Assembly: GCF_021044425.1 (NCBI RefSeq)
Contig: NZ_JAJNEC010000004.1
Coordinates: 892,605 to 956,604, forward strand
Direction: 5' to 3'
From: Niabella pedocola
Lineage (GTDB): Bacteria > Bacteroidota > Bacteroidia > Chitinophagales > Chitinophagaceae
Length of the DNA stretch: 64,000 nucleotides
Part shown: piece after piece, positions 16,804 to 25,889 of the stretch
Numbering within the stretch: the first letter of the stretch is position 1
How the letters are laid out: each line of letters opens with the position of its first letter
Translations under genes and position numbers: made by a program
The notes under the pieces: model-generated
What the model was told of the DNA's origin: nothing
The model's database searches: none
What the model saw: the letters and a program-made list of their open reading frames with translations, nothing else

Positions 16804-19050
16804 ATGAAGAGGCTATTCATTTCCGGCTGCCTGCTATGGGCGGCACAGATCGCTTTTGCACAAACTGATTCCACTGCTGCAAAAGCAGACAGTTTTTATT
16901 TAATGTCGCCGGTGGAGGTACGGTCGCTGCGGCTAAGCAGCAAAGCACCGTTTGCTACATCCAACGTTACCTCCAAAGACCTTGAGAAACAAAACCTCGG
17001 GCAAAACATGCCCTACCTGCTGAACCAGACGCCTTCCCTGGTGGTTAACTCAGATGATGGCGCCGGTGTAGGTTATTCCTCTTTAAGGATCCGGGGTACG
17101 GATATGACGCGCATCAATGTAACCATGAACGGCATACCGGTAAATGATGCAGAATCACAGGCGGCTATTTTTGTGGATCTGCCCGACCTGGCATCTTCCA
17201 CTACCACCGTTCAGATCCAGCGCGGCGTGGGCGCTTCCACCAACGGTTCCGGCGCTTTTGGCGGCTCCATTAATATTGCCAATCTTGAACAAAGCAAAAC
17301 ACCGGGTGTATCCCTGAGCAATTCCTACGGGTCCTTTGATACCTGGAAACATACACTGCAGGCCGGTACCGGTTTATTAAAAGGGGGCTTTCAGTTTGAT
17401 GTGCGGTTGTCGAAACTCAGCTCCAACGGGTTTATCGACCGGGCCTTCTCCGATCTGCTGGCCGCGCACGTGATCGGATCCTGGACCTCAAAAAATGAGG
17501 CCACCAATATTAAATTCAATTACCTTACGGGGAAGGAACGGACCGGACAGGCCTGGAACGGACTGGGTATTGCTTTTACAGATAAGGACGCAATCGATTA
17601 TCAAAAAGCACTGGATCAACAGGGACGGAATACAAACACGCTGGGCAAGATCAGCGATGGGGTTTATTATAAAGATCAAACAGACAACTACTGGCAGGAT
17701 TACTACCAGCTATTCCTCAATCAGAAATTACACCCCAACTGGGATCTGAATATCGGAACGTTTTTAACAAGGGGTAAGGGCTATTATAACGAATACAAAA
17801 AAGATGAAAAATTTAAAGACTACGGATTGCCCAATTTTGTAAAAGCTCCCGGCGATACGCTGCGCAAGGTGAACCTTACCCGGCAGTTATGGCTGGACAA
17901 TTACTACTACGGGACGGTTTTTTCCACCAACTACCATACCGCCCGCACACAATTTGTTTTTGGGGGTGCTTATACGCGCTATGATGCAAAACATTACGGC
18001 TTTATAAAATGGGCTGCATACGGGGCACCGCTGGATTACCAATGGTATCGCCTCACCGCATTTAAAAACGACTTCAATGTGTATGCGAAATTGCAGCAAC
18101 AGGTGCTCCCGGACCTGTATGCGTTTGCCGACCTCCAGTACCGGAACGTTGATTATACCATTAATGGATTCCGGAAATCGCCCAGCCTGCCCTCCATCGA
18201 AAATACGTACCGGTTCTTTAATCCCAAGGCCGGATTGAGTTATTTTATCCAGCATGGCAATGACAGATCCAGCAAACTGTATGCGTCCTACGCGATTGCT
18301 AATAAAGAGCCCAACCGGGACGATTTTGAAGCTTCGGAAACGGAAAAGCCCCGGCCGGAACAACTGCAGGATCTGGAAGCCGGCTATCAATACAGCACGC
18401 CTGTTTTCCAGGCAGGCGTAAACGGCTACTATATGCAGTATAAGGATCAGTTGATTCTCACCGGTAAGATCAATGATGTAGGGGCCTATGCCCGTACCAA
18501 TGTTCCCGACAGCTACCGGGCCGGTCTTGAATTTACCGCCGGACTAAAGCCGCTGCAATGGCTACAACTGAATGCCAATGCTACTTTCAGTAAGAACAAG
18601 ATCAAGGCCATTACACAATATGGCGATGATTATGACAATAGCGGGCAGGTGGCCACCGCATACCGGAACACCGATATTTCTTTTTCGCCAAACACCATTG
18701 CCGGGGCAGGCCTGACGCTGGAGCCGTTGTACCGGATCTCCGGCAGTCATCATTTTTTTATCGATATCCTGGAAAAATATGTCAGCCGGCAATACCTGGA
18801 TAATGCCTCCGACAAACGGAAAAGCATCAATCCTTATGCCCTCAGCGATCTTCGTTTTCGTTACCAAACCAGTTCCCAAACATTTAAGAATATCGGGATC
18901 ATCCTGATGGTCAATAATGTTCTTGATAAAAAGTATGAGAACAACGGGTATACCTTCAGTTATCTATCCGAAGGCGCTTATACTACTGAGAATTATTACT
19001 TCCCGCAGGCTGGCATCAACTGGAATATCGGGCTGAGTTTTGGGTTTTGA
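16804..19050 (+). CDS. TonB-dependent receptor under TPP riboswitch control (probable thiamin uptake)
   Basis: This 748-residue outer-membrane receptor has a signal peptide ending in AFAQ (~20), a plug domain at ~50-160 (SLRIRGTDMTRINVTMNGIP, VQIQRGVGASTNGSGAFGGS) and a ~580-residue beta barrel ending in the aromatic INWNIGLSFGF. No STN or carboxypeptidase-like domain is present, so it is a plain transporter and not a SusC protein. The TPP riboswitch immediately upstream is the basis for predicting thiamin, its phosphates or a precursor as substrate. TPP-regulated outer-membrane receptors are an established feature of Bacteroidetes thiamin salvage. No inner-membrane PnuT partner or thi gene lies beside it. 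Confidence 0.9.
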   Translation: MKRLFISGCLLWAAQIAFAQTDSTAAKADSFYLMSPVEVRSLRLSSKAPFATSNVTSKDLEKQNLGQNMPYLLNQTPSLVVNSDDGAGVGYSSLRIRGTDMTRINVTMNGIPVNDAESQAAIFVDLPDLASSTTTVQIQRGVGASTNGSGAFGGSINIANLEQSKTPGVSLSNSYGSFDTWKHTLQAGTGLLKGGFQFDVRLSKLSSNGFIDRAFSDLLAAHVIGSWTSKNEATNIKFNYLTGKERTGQAWNGLGIAFTDKDAIDYQKALDQQGRNTNTLGKISDGVYYKDQTDNYWQDYYQLFLNQKLHPNWDLNIGTFLTRGKGYYNEYKKDEKFKDYGLPNFVKAPGDTLRKVNLTRQLWLDNYYYGTVFSTNYHTARTQFVFGGAYTRYDAKHYGFIKWAAYGAPLDYQWYRLTAFKNDFNVYAKLQQQVLPDLYAFADLQYRNVDYTINGFRKSPSLPSIENTYRFFNPKAGLSYFIQHGNDRSSKLYASYAIANKEPNRDDFEASETEKPRPEQLQDLEAGYQYSTPVFQAGVNGYYMQYKDQLILTGKINDVGAYARTNVPDSYRAGLEFTAGLKPLQWLQLNANATFSKNKIKAITQYGDDYDNSGQVATAYRNTDISFSPNTIAGAGLTLEPLYRISGSHHFFIDILEKYVSRQYLDNASDKRKSINPYALSDLRFRYQTSSQTFKNIGIILMVNNVLDKKYENNGYTFSYLSEGAYTTENYYFPQAGINWNIGLSFGF

Positions 19051-19087
19051 GATTTGAGAATCCAGATTTCAGATTTGAGAATCCAGA
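19051..19087. repeat. Short direct repeat after the thiamin receptor gene
   Basis: GATTTGAGAATCCAGA occurs at 19051-19066 and again at 19072-19087, a period of 21 bases, starting directly after the stop codon. It is followed by a further partial match (CTTGAGACC). Confidence 0.7.
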
Positions 19088-19154
19088 CTTGAGACCCGCA
19101 TCCGTATTGAGATTGGGCAAATGGCCGGTACAGGCACCGGTCATTTGCTTTTCA

Positions 19155-19235
19155 TTATTTAGCCTTGAACAGCGCCTCTTTTGGTGCATTTACCTTTGTT
19201 CCGGCTTTAGTTTGGGTAATCAGCGGCTGAGCTTC
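19155..19235 (-). pseudogene. Relic of the 3' end of an RND/MacA-type adaptor gene
   Basis: The minus frame ends in TKVNAPKEALFKAK-stop, closely matching the C-terminus of the intact adaptor gene 450 bases away (TKVKVVPKDELFKAK-stop). At DNA level the first 19 bases of both copies (TTATTTAGCCTTGAACAGC) are identical, and similarity then decays over ~80 bases. The open frame continues to 19397 but the residues upstream of the tail no longer resemble an adaptor, so this looks like the remnant of a deleted paralogue or a partial duplication. Confidence 0.6.
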
Positions 19236-19391
19236 CTGTTGCATAAGCGGAATCAACGGCCGGAAGCCAACATGCCTGTGGTTCAGAAGATGTTGTTCCG
19301 GACCTGTTCCGGGATCTGTATGATGCACGTATAGATACTGAAACTGGTTGCCAATAACAGATGAGATGATATTCGGAATCAACCATGCGTT

Positions 19392-19464
19392 CGTCATGCT
19401 GAACTTGTTTCAGCACCCATTAAGATCGTTCAATAGTCCCTGAAGCAATCCCGACTCGTCGGGA
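19392..19464. repeat. Degenerate dispersed intergenic repeat with hairpin
   Basis: CGTCATGCTGAACTTGTTTC at 19392 is a phrase I recall as common in intergenic repeats of Bacteroidetes. It is followed by a TCCCGAC/GTCGGGA hairpin at 19449-19464. The family assignment is from memory and was not searched. Confidence 0.4.
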
Positions 19465-19610
19465 CAGGGCGATTACAAGCATGATTATTATCACCTCATT
19501 GACTTGCACAACAAATAAGAACTGCCAATGATAAAAGAACAATGCATTTCTTACGCTGGAGAAGCTGCCGTTAGCGGACGGAGGGCCGGTTGCTAAAAGC
19601 AAAGGTTCCC

Positions 19611-20993
19611 TTATTTAGCCTTGAACAGCTCGTCTTTCGGTACTACTTTTACCTTTGTATCATCCTTCAACGTTTGGCTAACGGCGCTGTAAGGTCCGGT
19701 TACAACCTCATCTCCCGCCTTCAACCCGCTGGTGATCTCAATATAATTGATATCCTGTATACCGGTTTTTACAATCCGCTTCTTCACCACACCGTCTTTC
19801 ATCAGCAGGTACACCACTTCCTCCATATCCCCGGCATTGCGTTCTTCTTCCTGGTTGTTGTTTCCGTTGCCTTTCTGTTCCTGCTGTTCCTTCCGCGTAT
19901 CGCTCAGGCTTTTATCGCTTCCTTTTACCCGCGCATTCACCGACGAAATCGGAACCGTAACGATGTTTTCTTTCCGCTTGGTCTTAATATCGGCACTGGC
20001 ATTCATGCCCGGCCGGAACGGAAATCTCCTGGGATTCGCGGGATCGATCAGGTCCTGGTACGAATGCTTATCGATCCGGATGCGAACCTCGTAATTGGTA
20101 ACATCATTGCTGGTGGCGGTGCCCGCTGCGGCAGCCGCAGATTTTACACTGCTCGCTATTTTGGTTACAATGCCTGCAAACTTGCGTCCGCTGTACGCAT
20201 CCACCTCTATATCGGCCCCATCACCGATGCTCACCTTCACGATATCATTCTCTCCTACGTTCACGCGCACTTCCATGGTGTTCATGTCGGCCACCGTCAT
20301 CATTTCGGTACCAGCCATTTGCGCCGTACCTACTACCCGTTCTCCTTTTTCCACCTTCAGTGATGAAATGATCCCGCTGATGGGAGCTGCAATGGTGGCC
20401 CTGCCTAACACTTTATCAGCGGCCACCAGTCCTGTTTGAGAAGAACGCACACCCGCCTGCAGGCTGCGGATGTTCTGCAGGCTTGCATTATAGCTGGCCT
20501 TCGCGGAAGCCAGGTCGGTTTCGTATTGTTCAAATTCAGCTTTAGAGATCACCCGGTCGTCGTAAAGGTGTTTGTTGCGGTTATACGCCTGCTGTGCCCG
20601 GTCCAGCGTGGCTTTCTGAACGCCGAGTGCCGCCTGGCTGTTAGCTACATTGGCCTGCGACTGCCCCAGCCGCGCTGAAGCTTCATCGCGATCCAGCGCG
20701 TAGTTATCGGCATATACCCTCGCCAGCACCTGTCCTTTTTTTACACTATCGCCCTCCTGTACATTTAGCTCCGTAATCTCACCACTTACATCCGGGCTGA
20801 TCTTTACCTCGTATTCCGGGTAGATTTGTCCGCTGGCCGTTACCGTTTCCGTAATAGAGCGGATCGCCGCTTTTTCTGCAGAAACTTTTACCAGGTTTTT
20901 ATCTTTATTGGAAAATAACGAATACAATACCAGTAACACGATCACACCGGCTATTATCCATAAAATTCGTTTCCATTTCTTTTTCATGATCAA
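19611..20993 (-). CDS. Periplasmic adaptor (HlyD/MacA-type membrane fusion protein)
   Basis: This 460-residue adaptor links an inner-membrane exporter to a TolC channel. An N-terminal membrane anchor lies at ~8-28 (ILWIIAGVIVLLVLYSLF). A lipoyl half (GQIYPEYEVKISPDVSGEI, GDSVKKGQVLARVY) is followed by a coiled-coil hairpin (~85-180), the second lipoyl half (RATIAAPISGIISSLKVEKG), a beta-barrel domain and a charged low-complexity stretch (KEQQEQKGNGNNNQEEE, ~370-390) before the C-terminal membrane-proximal domain. The layout matches MacA-like adaptors that work with ABC permeases. It is encoded 17 bases after the TolC gene. No ABC ATPase or permease follows: the downstream DNA contains a gene relic instead, so the complex must use a partner encoded elsewhere, or it is no longer functional. 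Confidence 0.92.
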   Translation of the reverse strand: MIMKKKWKRILWIIAGVIVLLVLYSLFSNKDKNLVKVSAEKAAIRSITETVTASGQIYPEYEVKISPDVSGEITELNVQEGDSVKKGQVLARVYADNYALDRDEASARLGQSQANVANSQAALGVQKATLDRAQQAYNRNKHLYDDRVISKAEFEQYETDLASAKASYNASLQNIRSLQAGVRSSQTGLVAADKVLGRATIAAPISGIISSLKVEKGERVVGTAQMAGTEMMTVADMNTMEVRVNVGENDIVKVSIGDGADIEVDAYSGRKFAGIVTKIASSVKSAAAAAGTATSNDVTNYEVRIRIDKHSYQDLIDPANPRRFPFRPGMNASADIKTKRKENIVTVPISSVNARVKGSDKSLSDTRKEQQEQKGNGNNNQEEERNAGDMEEVVYLLMKDGVVKKRIVKTGIQDINYIEITSGLKAGDEVVTGPYSAVSQTLKDDTKVKVVPKDELFKAK

Positions 20994-21010
20994 AATTTAA
21001 TCAGATCTCG

Positions 21011-22450
21011 TTAATGATGCAATTTAATACCGCGTCCTTTGTAAAATTCCAGCAGCTTCAGCTTGAATACATAGTCGTATTGGGCTGAAAGCATATTTAT
21101 TTTCGCTTTGAACAAGTTGTTCTGATTGGTGATCAGATCGATCGGTTTCAGCAGTCCCACATCGAACCGCTTCCGGGCAAAATCATAGGCTTTCTGAGCA
21201 GAGGTTACGGCGATCCGGGAAGCATTATATTTTTCAATGGCCGCAACCGCGTTGGTATGCGCCTGGTAGATATCCTGTTTCAGCGTTTGGGCGTCCTGCT
21301 CCTGGGATAATTGCTGCGACTCCACATTTAGCTTTGCCTTTTTCCAGTTGGTACGGGCCTGGTTGCCGTTAAAGATCGGGATATTGAGGCCAACGCCCAG
21401 GTTCTGACTGAAGTTTGCAGAAAGCTGGTTAAAATAATTCCCTTTTTTAAAGCTCACCGGATAGGTTTGAGGGCCCACTGAGGTTACCGGATAATCTTTA
21501 CCATCCAACACCACAATCCCGATCGGTACAATGCCGGACGCATAGGTATTCGGGATCAACTTCTGCGCATTGGAGTACCGCGTGTCCAGTCCGCCAAAAA
21601 ATCCAAACGAGGGATACATCCCTGCTTTTGCCACCAGCACATTTTTTTCAGCAGCTTTTACATTCAGCTCATTGATCTTTTGCTGGGGAAGGTTCACCAG
21701 CGCGGAAGTAAATACCACGGCAGGATCCAGCTCTGCCAGTGGCTCTACCGGGATGCTGTCTACCGGGGGCGACTGTACGTCAAATGCCATTGCCGCATCC
21801 AGGTTCAGCAATGCCTGCAATTGCAGCAACCGCAACCGGTAATCCGCCCGTGCGCTGATCAGGGTAGCGCTGTCATTGGCCAGCTGCGTTTCCATTTCAG
21901 CAAGGTTCAGCTCAGGAAGCGCGCCGGCCAGCACCTGTTTGTTTATATTATCGCGTTGTTCACGGCTTTGTTGCAGCTGTACGGCAGCCACATTGATCTG
22001 CTCGTGCGACAGCAGGGCGGCCAGGTAAGCGTTGGCCACATTGAGCGCCACGTCGTTCCGGGCCTTATCAAACTTTGCCACGCTGGCTTCGAAGGTAAAG
22101 CCATTAGCGGCCATCGTATTCCGCTTCCGGAACCAGTTGAAAAGATCCGCATTTACATTCAGCGAATGATTGGCAAAAAGGATTTCGTTGGTCGTAAACT
22201 GGTTGGAAGTTGGATCAATGGAACGTCCGAACTGATACCCCGCACTGTGCTGCGAATTGGCCGTCGGATACAATGCCGCCTTGCTTTGGTCCAGTGTCAG
22301 CCGGTCCATACGGGCCTGCACATCGGCCTGCTTTACCGATATATTATTTTCCACCGCATATTCCACGCATTGTTCCAGGCTCCATTTTTTCTGGGCACCG
22401 GCGGTGATGGTTATTCCCAAAGCGGTTAATATCAGAAATGCATTCTTCAT
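21011..22450 (-). CDS. TolC-family outer-membrane efflux channel
   Basis: This 479-residue protein has a signal peptide ending in TAGAQ (~20) and the duplicated OEP domain of TolC proteins: KWSLEQCVEYAVENNISVKQ starts the first half, and a long helical region NAYLAALLSHEQINVAAVQL follows. The second half has AYDFARKRFDVGLLKPIDL. It forms the outer-membrane exit duct for the adaptor encoded 17 bases downstream on the same strand. The gene is first in this two-gene unit; the substrate cannot be predicted. Confidence 0.93.
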   Translation of the reverse strand: MKNAFLILTALGITITAGAQKKWSLEQCVEYAVENNISVKQADVQARMDRLTLDQSKAALYPTANSQHSAGYQFGRSIDPTSNQFTTNEILFANHSLNVNADLFNWFRKRNTMAANGFTFEASVAKFDKARNDVALNVANAYLAALLSHEQINVAAVQLQQSREQRDNINKQVLAGALPELNLAEMETQLANDSATLISARADYRLRLLQLQALLNLDAAMAFDVQSPPVDSIPVEPLAELDPAVVFTSALVNLPQQKINELNVKAAEKNVLVAKAGMYPSFGFFGGLDTRYSNAQKLIPNTYASGIVPIGIVVLDGKDYPVTSVGPQTYPVSFKKGNYFNQLSANFSQNLGVGLNIPIFNGNQARTNWKKAKLNVESQQLSQEQDAQTLKQDIYQAHTNAVAAIEKYNASRIAVTSAQKAYDFARKRFDVGLLKPIDLITNQNNLFKAKINMLSAQYDYVFKLKLLEFYKGRGIKLHH

Positions 22451-22647
22451 TTCACAAAAATAGACGAAAAAGGCAGAAAGTTTAATGTCTTACACCCGGT
22501 GGCTGCGGCGCCAGCCAAAAGCCCGTTCCCGGGAGGCTGCCGCATTCGCCTACCCCGGTCATAGCCATTACGAACCGGGATGCAGCGGTTACTGCCTGCA
22601 GATTACAAAAAAAAATAATGCACATCAGCGACGGAACCTTACTTTTG

Positions 22648-22845
22648 CACCGGTTCTGGTTTCCCGTATAGCGGGAATGAAAAGGGAAGTCCGGTGTAAG
22701 TCCGGCGCTATCCCCGTAGCTGTAAGGGGTTCTTGATTATCCGTATGAGATAACAGGACCGCTTTAAAAGATACCACTGCGGCGCCTTGCGCTGCGGGAA
22801 GGTTTTAAAGTAATCCCCAAGCCAGAAGACCTGCCAGATCTGTAT
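22648..22845 (+). promoter_or_regulatory. Cobalamin (B12) riboswitch
   Basis: Hallmarks of the adenosylcobalamin aptamer are present in order: AAAGGGAAGTCCGGTGTAAG, TCCGGCGCTATCCCCGTAGC with TGTAAGGGG, the pair GATACCACTGC and GCGGGAAGGT, and the B12 box AAGCCAGAAGACCTGCC at 22819-22835. It precedes the TonB receptor gene by ~140 bases. Cobalamin binding should repress the receptor and the DUF71 gene behind it. Confidence 0.95.
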
Positions 22846-22988
22846 CCGCTACAGCGGGAAAAACAATATTCAGCTTTCGGGAGAAAAGTATAATATCAGC
22901 AGTGTTGTAGGTATTGATGGCCTATTTAGCCGGAACCGTCCCTGCTTTTTTATTTCCACCGGAAGCAGTCATTTAAGATCATTTAGAA

Positions 22989-24926
22989 ATGAAAAAAGGG
23001 ATTTTAATGATGACTGCTGTATTTTGCAGCGGTCTGTTGCTGGCGCAGGATCAGCAAACGGCAAATCTGGATGAAGTATCCGTTACCGCTTCAAAAACGC
23101 CATTGAAACAAAACCAGACAGGCAAGGTGGTAACGATCATTGACCAGGCAACGTTACAGCGAAATTTAGATAAATCGCTAACCGAAATTCTCAACACGCA
23201 GGCTGCGATCTTTACGGCCGGGGCAAACAATACGCTTGGAAGCAACCAGGAACTTTATTTCAGGGGAAGCGCCACCGGCAATACCCTGATCCTGATAGAC
23301 GGGATCCCGATCAATGACCCCTCACAAAACAGCAGCGCCCCGATTGACATTAATAATATCAATATCGGTCAAATTGAGCGGATTGAAATCCTGAAGGGAT
23401 CGCAGAGTACCCTTTGGGGAAGCAATGCTATGGCAGGCGTAATTAATATTATTACCAAAAAAGGAGGAACGGAAAAAATAATGCCCAATGCCCACTTAAG
23501 CTATGGCTCCTATCAGACTTTCAGAGGCAATATCGGTGTCAGGGGAACCGTTGATCGCTTCGACTACAATATTGCCTACAATCAGATCAACAGCAAGGGA
23601 TTTTCTGCTGCTTATGACAGTACGAAAAGCAGTAATTTCGACAAGGATGGGTTTAACCAGAATAATATCCAGACCAATCTCGGTTATAAAATATCCGACC
23701 GGCTTTCGGCAGCCTATATGGGAATGTATAGTAAATACAAAGCAGATGGCGATGCCGGTGCTTTTACGGACGACAGGGATTATCGCATCAATAGTAAAAA
23801 CCTGATCAATACATTAAAATTACAGTATAAACATAGCAAAACGTCGATCACACTGTCCCAAAGCATTATCAGCAGCGAAAGAGCATACGCCGATGACAGC
23901 GCCCATGTTGGGGGATTTGCCAAATGGTCGTACGGTTTGTACAACGGGCAGTCCTATATCACCGACCTTTTCGGAAACTACGATTTCAGCGGTCATGTAT
24001 CGCTTCTTGCCGGGCTCCAATATGCTGCAATCAATACTGATCAGCAGTATAAAAGTATTTCCTCCTTTGGCGTCTATGAAGCGCCGCCCCTTGGAAAAGA
24101 TTCTGCAAAATTCAATAATTTCGCGGGCTATGTTTCGCTGCTGCTGCTGGACCTGAAGGGATTTAATAACGAAATGGGGGTCCGGATCAACAACAACAGC
24201 AAATACGGGTCAAATGCTACCTTTTCCTTTAATCCCTCCTATAATATCAGTAACAACACCAAAGTCTTTGTGAACCTGTCAAGTGGTTTCCGCGAGCCCT
24301 CTTTATATCAGTTGTATGGAGAATACCGCAATAAAACCACTGAGCTGAAACCGGAGAAAAGCATCAATTATGAAGCGGGTGTACAAACAAATTTTGACGA
24401 AGGCAAAAGCTGGTTCCGCATGGTGGGTTTTAAAAGAGATATTAAGGATCTTATTATTTATTATACCGACGCCTCTACTTTTGAAAGTTATTACATGAAC
24501 CAGAATGAACAACATGACTACGGTTTTGAAATGGAAAGTTCCATTGCAATAGGCCGGATCGGAAGCTTTTCAAACAACCTGAGTTATGTGGACGGACAAG
24601 GCAAAAATAATTCTGGCTCCATCAACAACCTTTATCGCCGGCCTAATTTTATTTTCAACAGCAGCCTGGTACTTACGCCCATAACAAACTTTACCATCAA
24701 CCCTGCTTTTCGTTTTGTAGGCAACCGCCTTAAAGGAGAGTTCGATGCCGGAGCACCGGTGCTTCCCCATTATTACACACTCGACTTTTATGCGTCCTAT
24801 GCATTTACGCCTAAAATTAAAATCTATACCGATTTCAGAAATCTGACGGACCAGGTTTACTTCGACACTCCGGGGTATAATGCAAAGCGCTTTAATTTTA
24901 TGGGAGGTATTTTGCTTAACCTATAA
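22989..24926 (+). CDS. BtuB-like TonB-dependent cobalamin receptor
   Basis: This 645-residue outer-membrane receptor has a signal peptide ending in LLLAQ (~20), then a TonB-box-like region and plug start (LDEVSVTASKTPLKQNQTGK), plug motifs (ELYFRGSATGNTLILIDGIP, IERIEILKGSQSTLWGSNAM, AGVINIITKKGG), and a 22-strand-type barrel ending in an aromatic-rich terminus (FNFMGGILLNL). Length and plug sequence fit BtuB. The cobalamin riboswitch directly upstream supports uptake of cobalamin or cobinamide. The gene symbol is withheld because several corrinoid-receptor paralogues exist in this phylum. Confidence 0.9.
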   Translation: MKKGILMMTAVFCSGLLLAQDQQTANLDEVSVTASKTPLKQNQTGKVVTIIDQATLQRNLDKSLTEILNTQAAIFTAGANNTLGSNQELYFRGSATGNTLILIDGIPINDPSQNSSAPIDINNINIGQIERIEILKGSQSTLWGSNAMAGVINIITKKGGTEKIMPNAHLSYGSYQTFRGNIGVRGTVDRFDYNIAYNQINSKGFSAAYDSTKSSNFDKDGFNQNNIQTNLGYKISDRLSAAYMGMYSKYKADGDAGAFTDDRDYRINSKNLINTLKLQYKHSKTSITLSQSIISSERAYADDSAHVGGFAKWSYGLYNGQSYITDLFGNYDFSGHVSLLAGLQYAAINTDQQYKSISSFGVYEAPPLGKDSAKFNNFAGYVSLLLLDLKGFNNEMGVRINNNSKYGSNATFSFNPSYNISNNTKVFVNLSSGFREPSLYQLYGEYRNKTTELKPEKSINYEAGVQTNFDEGKSWFRMVGFKRDIKDLIIYYTDASTFESYYMNQNEQHDYGFEMESSIAIGRIGSFSNNLSYVDGQGKNNSGSINNLYRRPNFIFNSSLVLTPITNFTINPAFRFVGNRLKGEFDAGAPVLPHYYTLDFYASYAFTPKIKIYTDFRNLTDQVYFDTPGYNAKRFNFMGGILLNL

Positions 24927-24931
24927 AACAG

Positions 24932-25630
24932 GTGCAAAAAAAAATACCGGTCATACTGAACTGGAGCGGCGGCAAGGACGCTGCCTATAGCCTGTACCGG
25001 CTGCAGCAGGAAGGCTTATACGAGGTACGCTACCTGCTAACCGTTTTTAATACCGACCGGCGATCTTCCATGCATGAGATCCCCGAATCGCTCCTTATGG
25101 CGCAGGCCTACAGTACGGGTATTCCCTTGCTAAAAATATACGTTTCCAATGATAGCGGGCAAACCTATGAAGCCGGAATGCTACAGGTACTGAACCGGGT
25201 AAAGCAGGAAGGGATTCATATAGCGGTATTTGGCGACCTGTTCCTGGAAGATCTGCGCCAGTACCGGGAGCGCCAGTTACAGCAGGTTGATATGAAGGCA
25301 CTTTTCCCCTTATGGCAGATCGATTCCCGGCATTACCTGCAATCCTTTTTTCAATCCGGTTTTGAAGCCGTTATCTGTTGCGTGAACGGGTCGATGCTGG
25401 ATATGGCGTATTGTGGCAAACAGCTATCTCCTGCCCTTATTGCCTCCTTTCCGGCACCGGCCGATCCCTGCGGGGAAAACGGGGAATATCACAGTTTTTG
25501 TTATGCAGGCCCGGTTTTCCAAAAGCCGGTCCCCTACCATACTGAAGGCTGGTTTAACCGTTTTTTTCCATCGCCATTAAATGAACAGGAGCAGGTCTGT
25601 TTCCGACACCTCCAATTTGGTGGTCCATAA
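24932..25630 (+). CDS. DUF71/COG2102 ATP-binding protein (Dph6-type ATP pyrophosphatase), B12-linked
   Basis: This 232-residue cytoplasmic enzyme of the adenine nucleotide alpha-hydrolase superfamily carries the PP-loop SGGKDAAYSLY at ~12. FGDLFLEDLRQYRER (~98) and GENGEYHSF (~182) are conserved elements of the family. Eukaryotic and archaeal relatives perform the last, ATP-dependent amidation step of diphthamide synthesis, which bacteria lack. Published comparative genomics of DUF71 proposed a separate bacterial subgroup in B12 salvage, often encoded beside btuB, which fits this position five bases after the cobalamin receptor and under the same riboswitch. The start is GTG at 24932: an in-frame stop lies at 24917 and no ATG occurs between. 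Confidence 0.85.
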   Translation: MQKKIPVILNWSGGKDAAYSLYRLQQEGLYEVRYLLTVFNTDRRSSMHEIPESLLMAQAYSTGIPLLKIYVSNDSGQTYEAGMLQVLNRVKQEGIHIAVFGDLFLEDLRQYRERQLQQVDMKALFPLWQIDSRHYLQSFFQSGFEAVICCVNGSMLDMAYCGKQLSPALIASFPAPADPCGENGEYHSFCYAGPVFQKPVPYHTEGWFNRFFPSPLNEQEQVCFRHLQFGGP

Positions 25631-25683
25631 CCCAGCCGTTATTTTCCCAAACCGCGCGATGCGCCAATGCTGGCCAATAAAAA

Positions 25684-25706
25684 AGGCGACCCGCTCAACG
25701 GATCAC
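25684..25706 (-). terminator. Terminator shared between tRNA-Arg and the DUF71 gene
   Basis: GGCGACCCG and CGGATCACC form a 9 bp stem with two G-T pairs. A-runs on the left and a seven-T run on the right allow it to work in both directions: for the tRNA on - and for the convergent B12 operon on +. Confidence 0.7.
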
Positions 25707-25748
25707 CTATCAATTTTTTTGTAAATCTGCTCCCATAAAGGAGAAAAC

Positions 25749-25823
25749 TGGTAGCCTCGACAGGAATCGAACCTGTATCTGGAGCTTCGGAAACTCTTAT
25801 ACTATCCATTGTACTACGAGGCC
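25749..25823 (-). tRNA. tRNA-Arg (CCG anticodon), CCA encoded
   Basis: The minus strand gives acceptor GGCCTCG paired with CGAGGCT (G1-T72 wobble), D arm GTAC/GTAT, anticodon loop TTCCGAA with anticodon CCG reading the Arg codon CGG, and T arm ACAGG/CCTGT with loop TTCGATT. The outermost anticodon-stem pair is an A-C mismatch. CCA is encoded after the discriminator A (25749-25751). Confidence 0.9.
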
Positions 25824-25889
25824 AATATGTACACCCGGTTTTAAACCGGGGGGCAAATATAAAGAACTTTATTGCAATTACACGAAACT

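Noticed and set aside
22485..22736. 83-residue frame over the cobalamin leader
   Set aside because: It covers the riboswitch aptamer, whose conserved elements explain the sequence.
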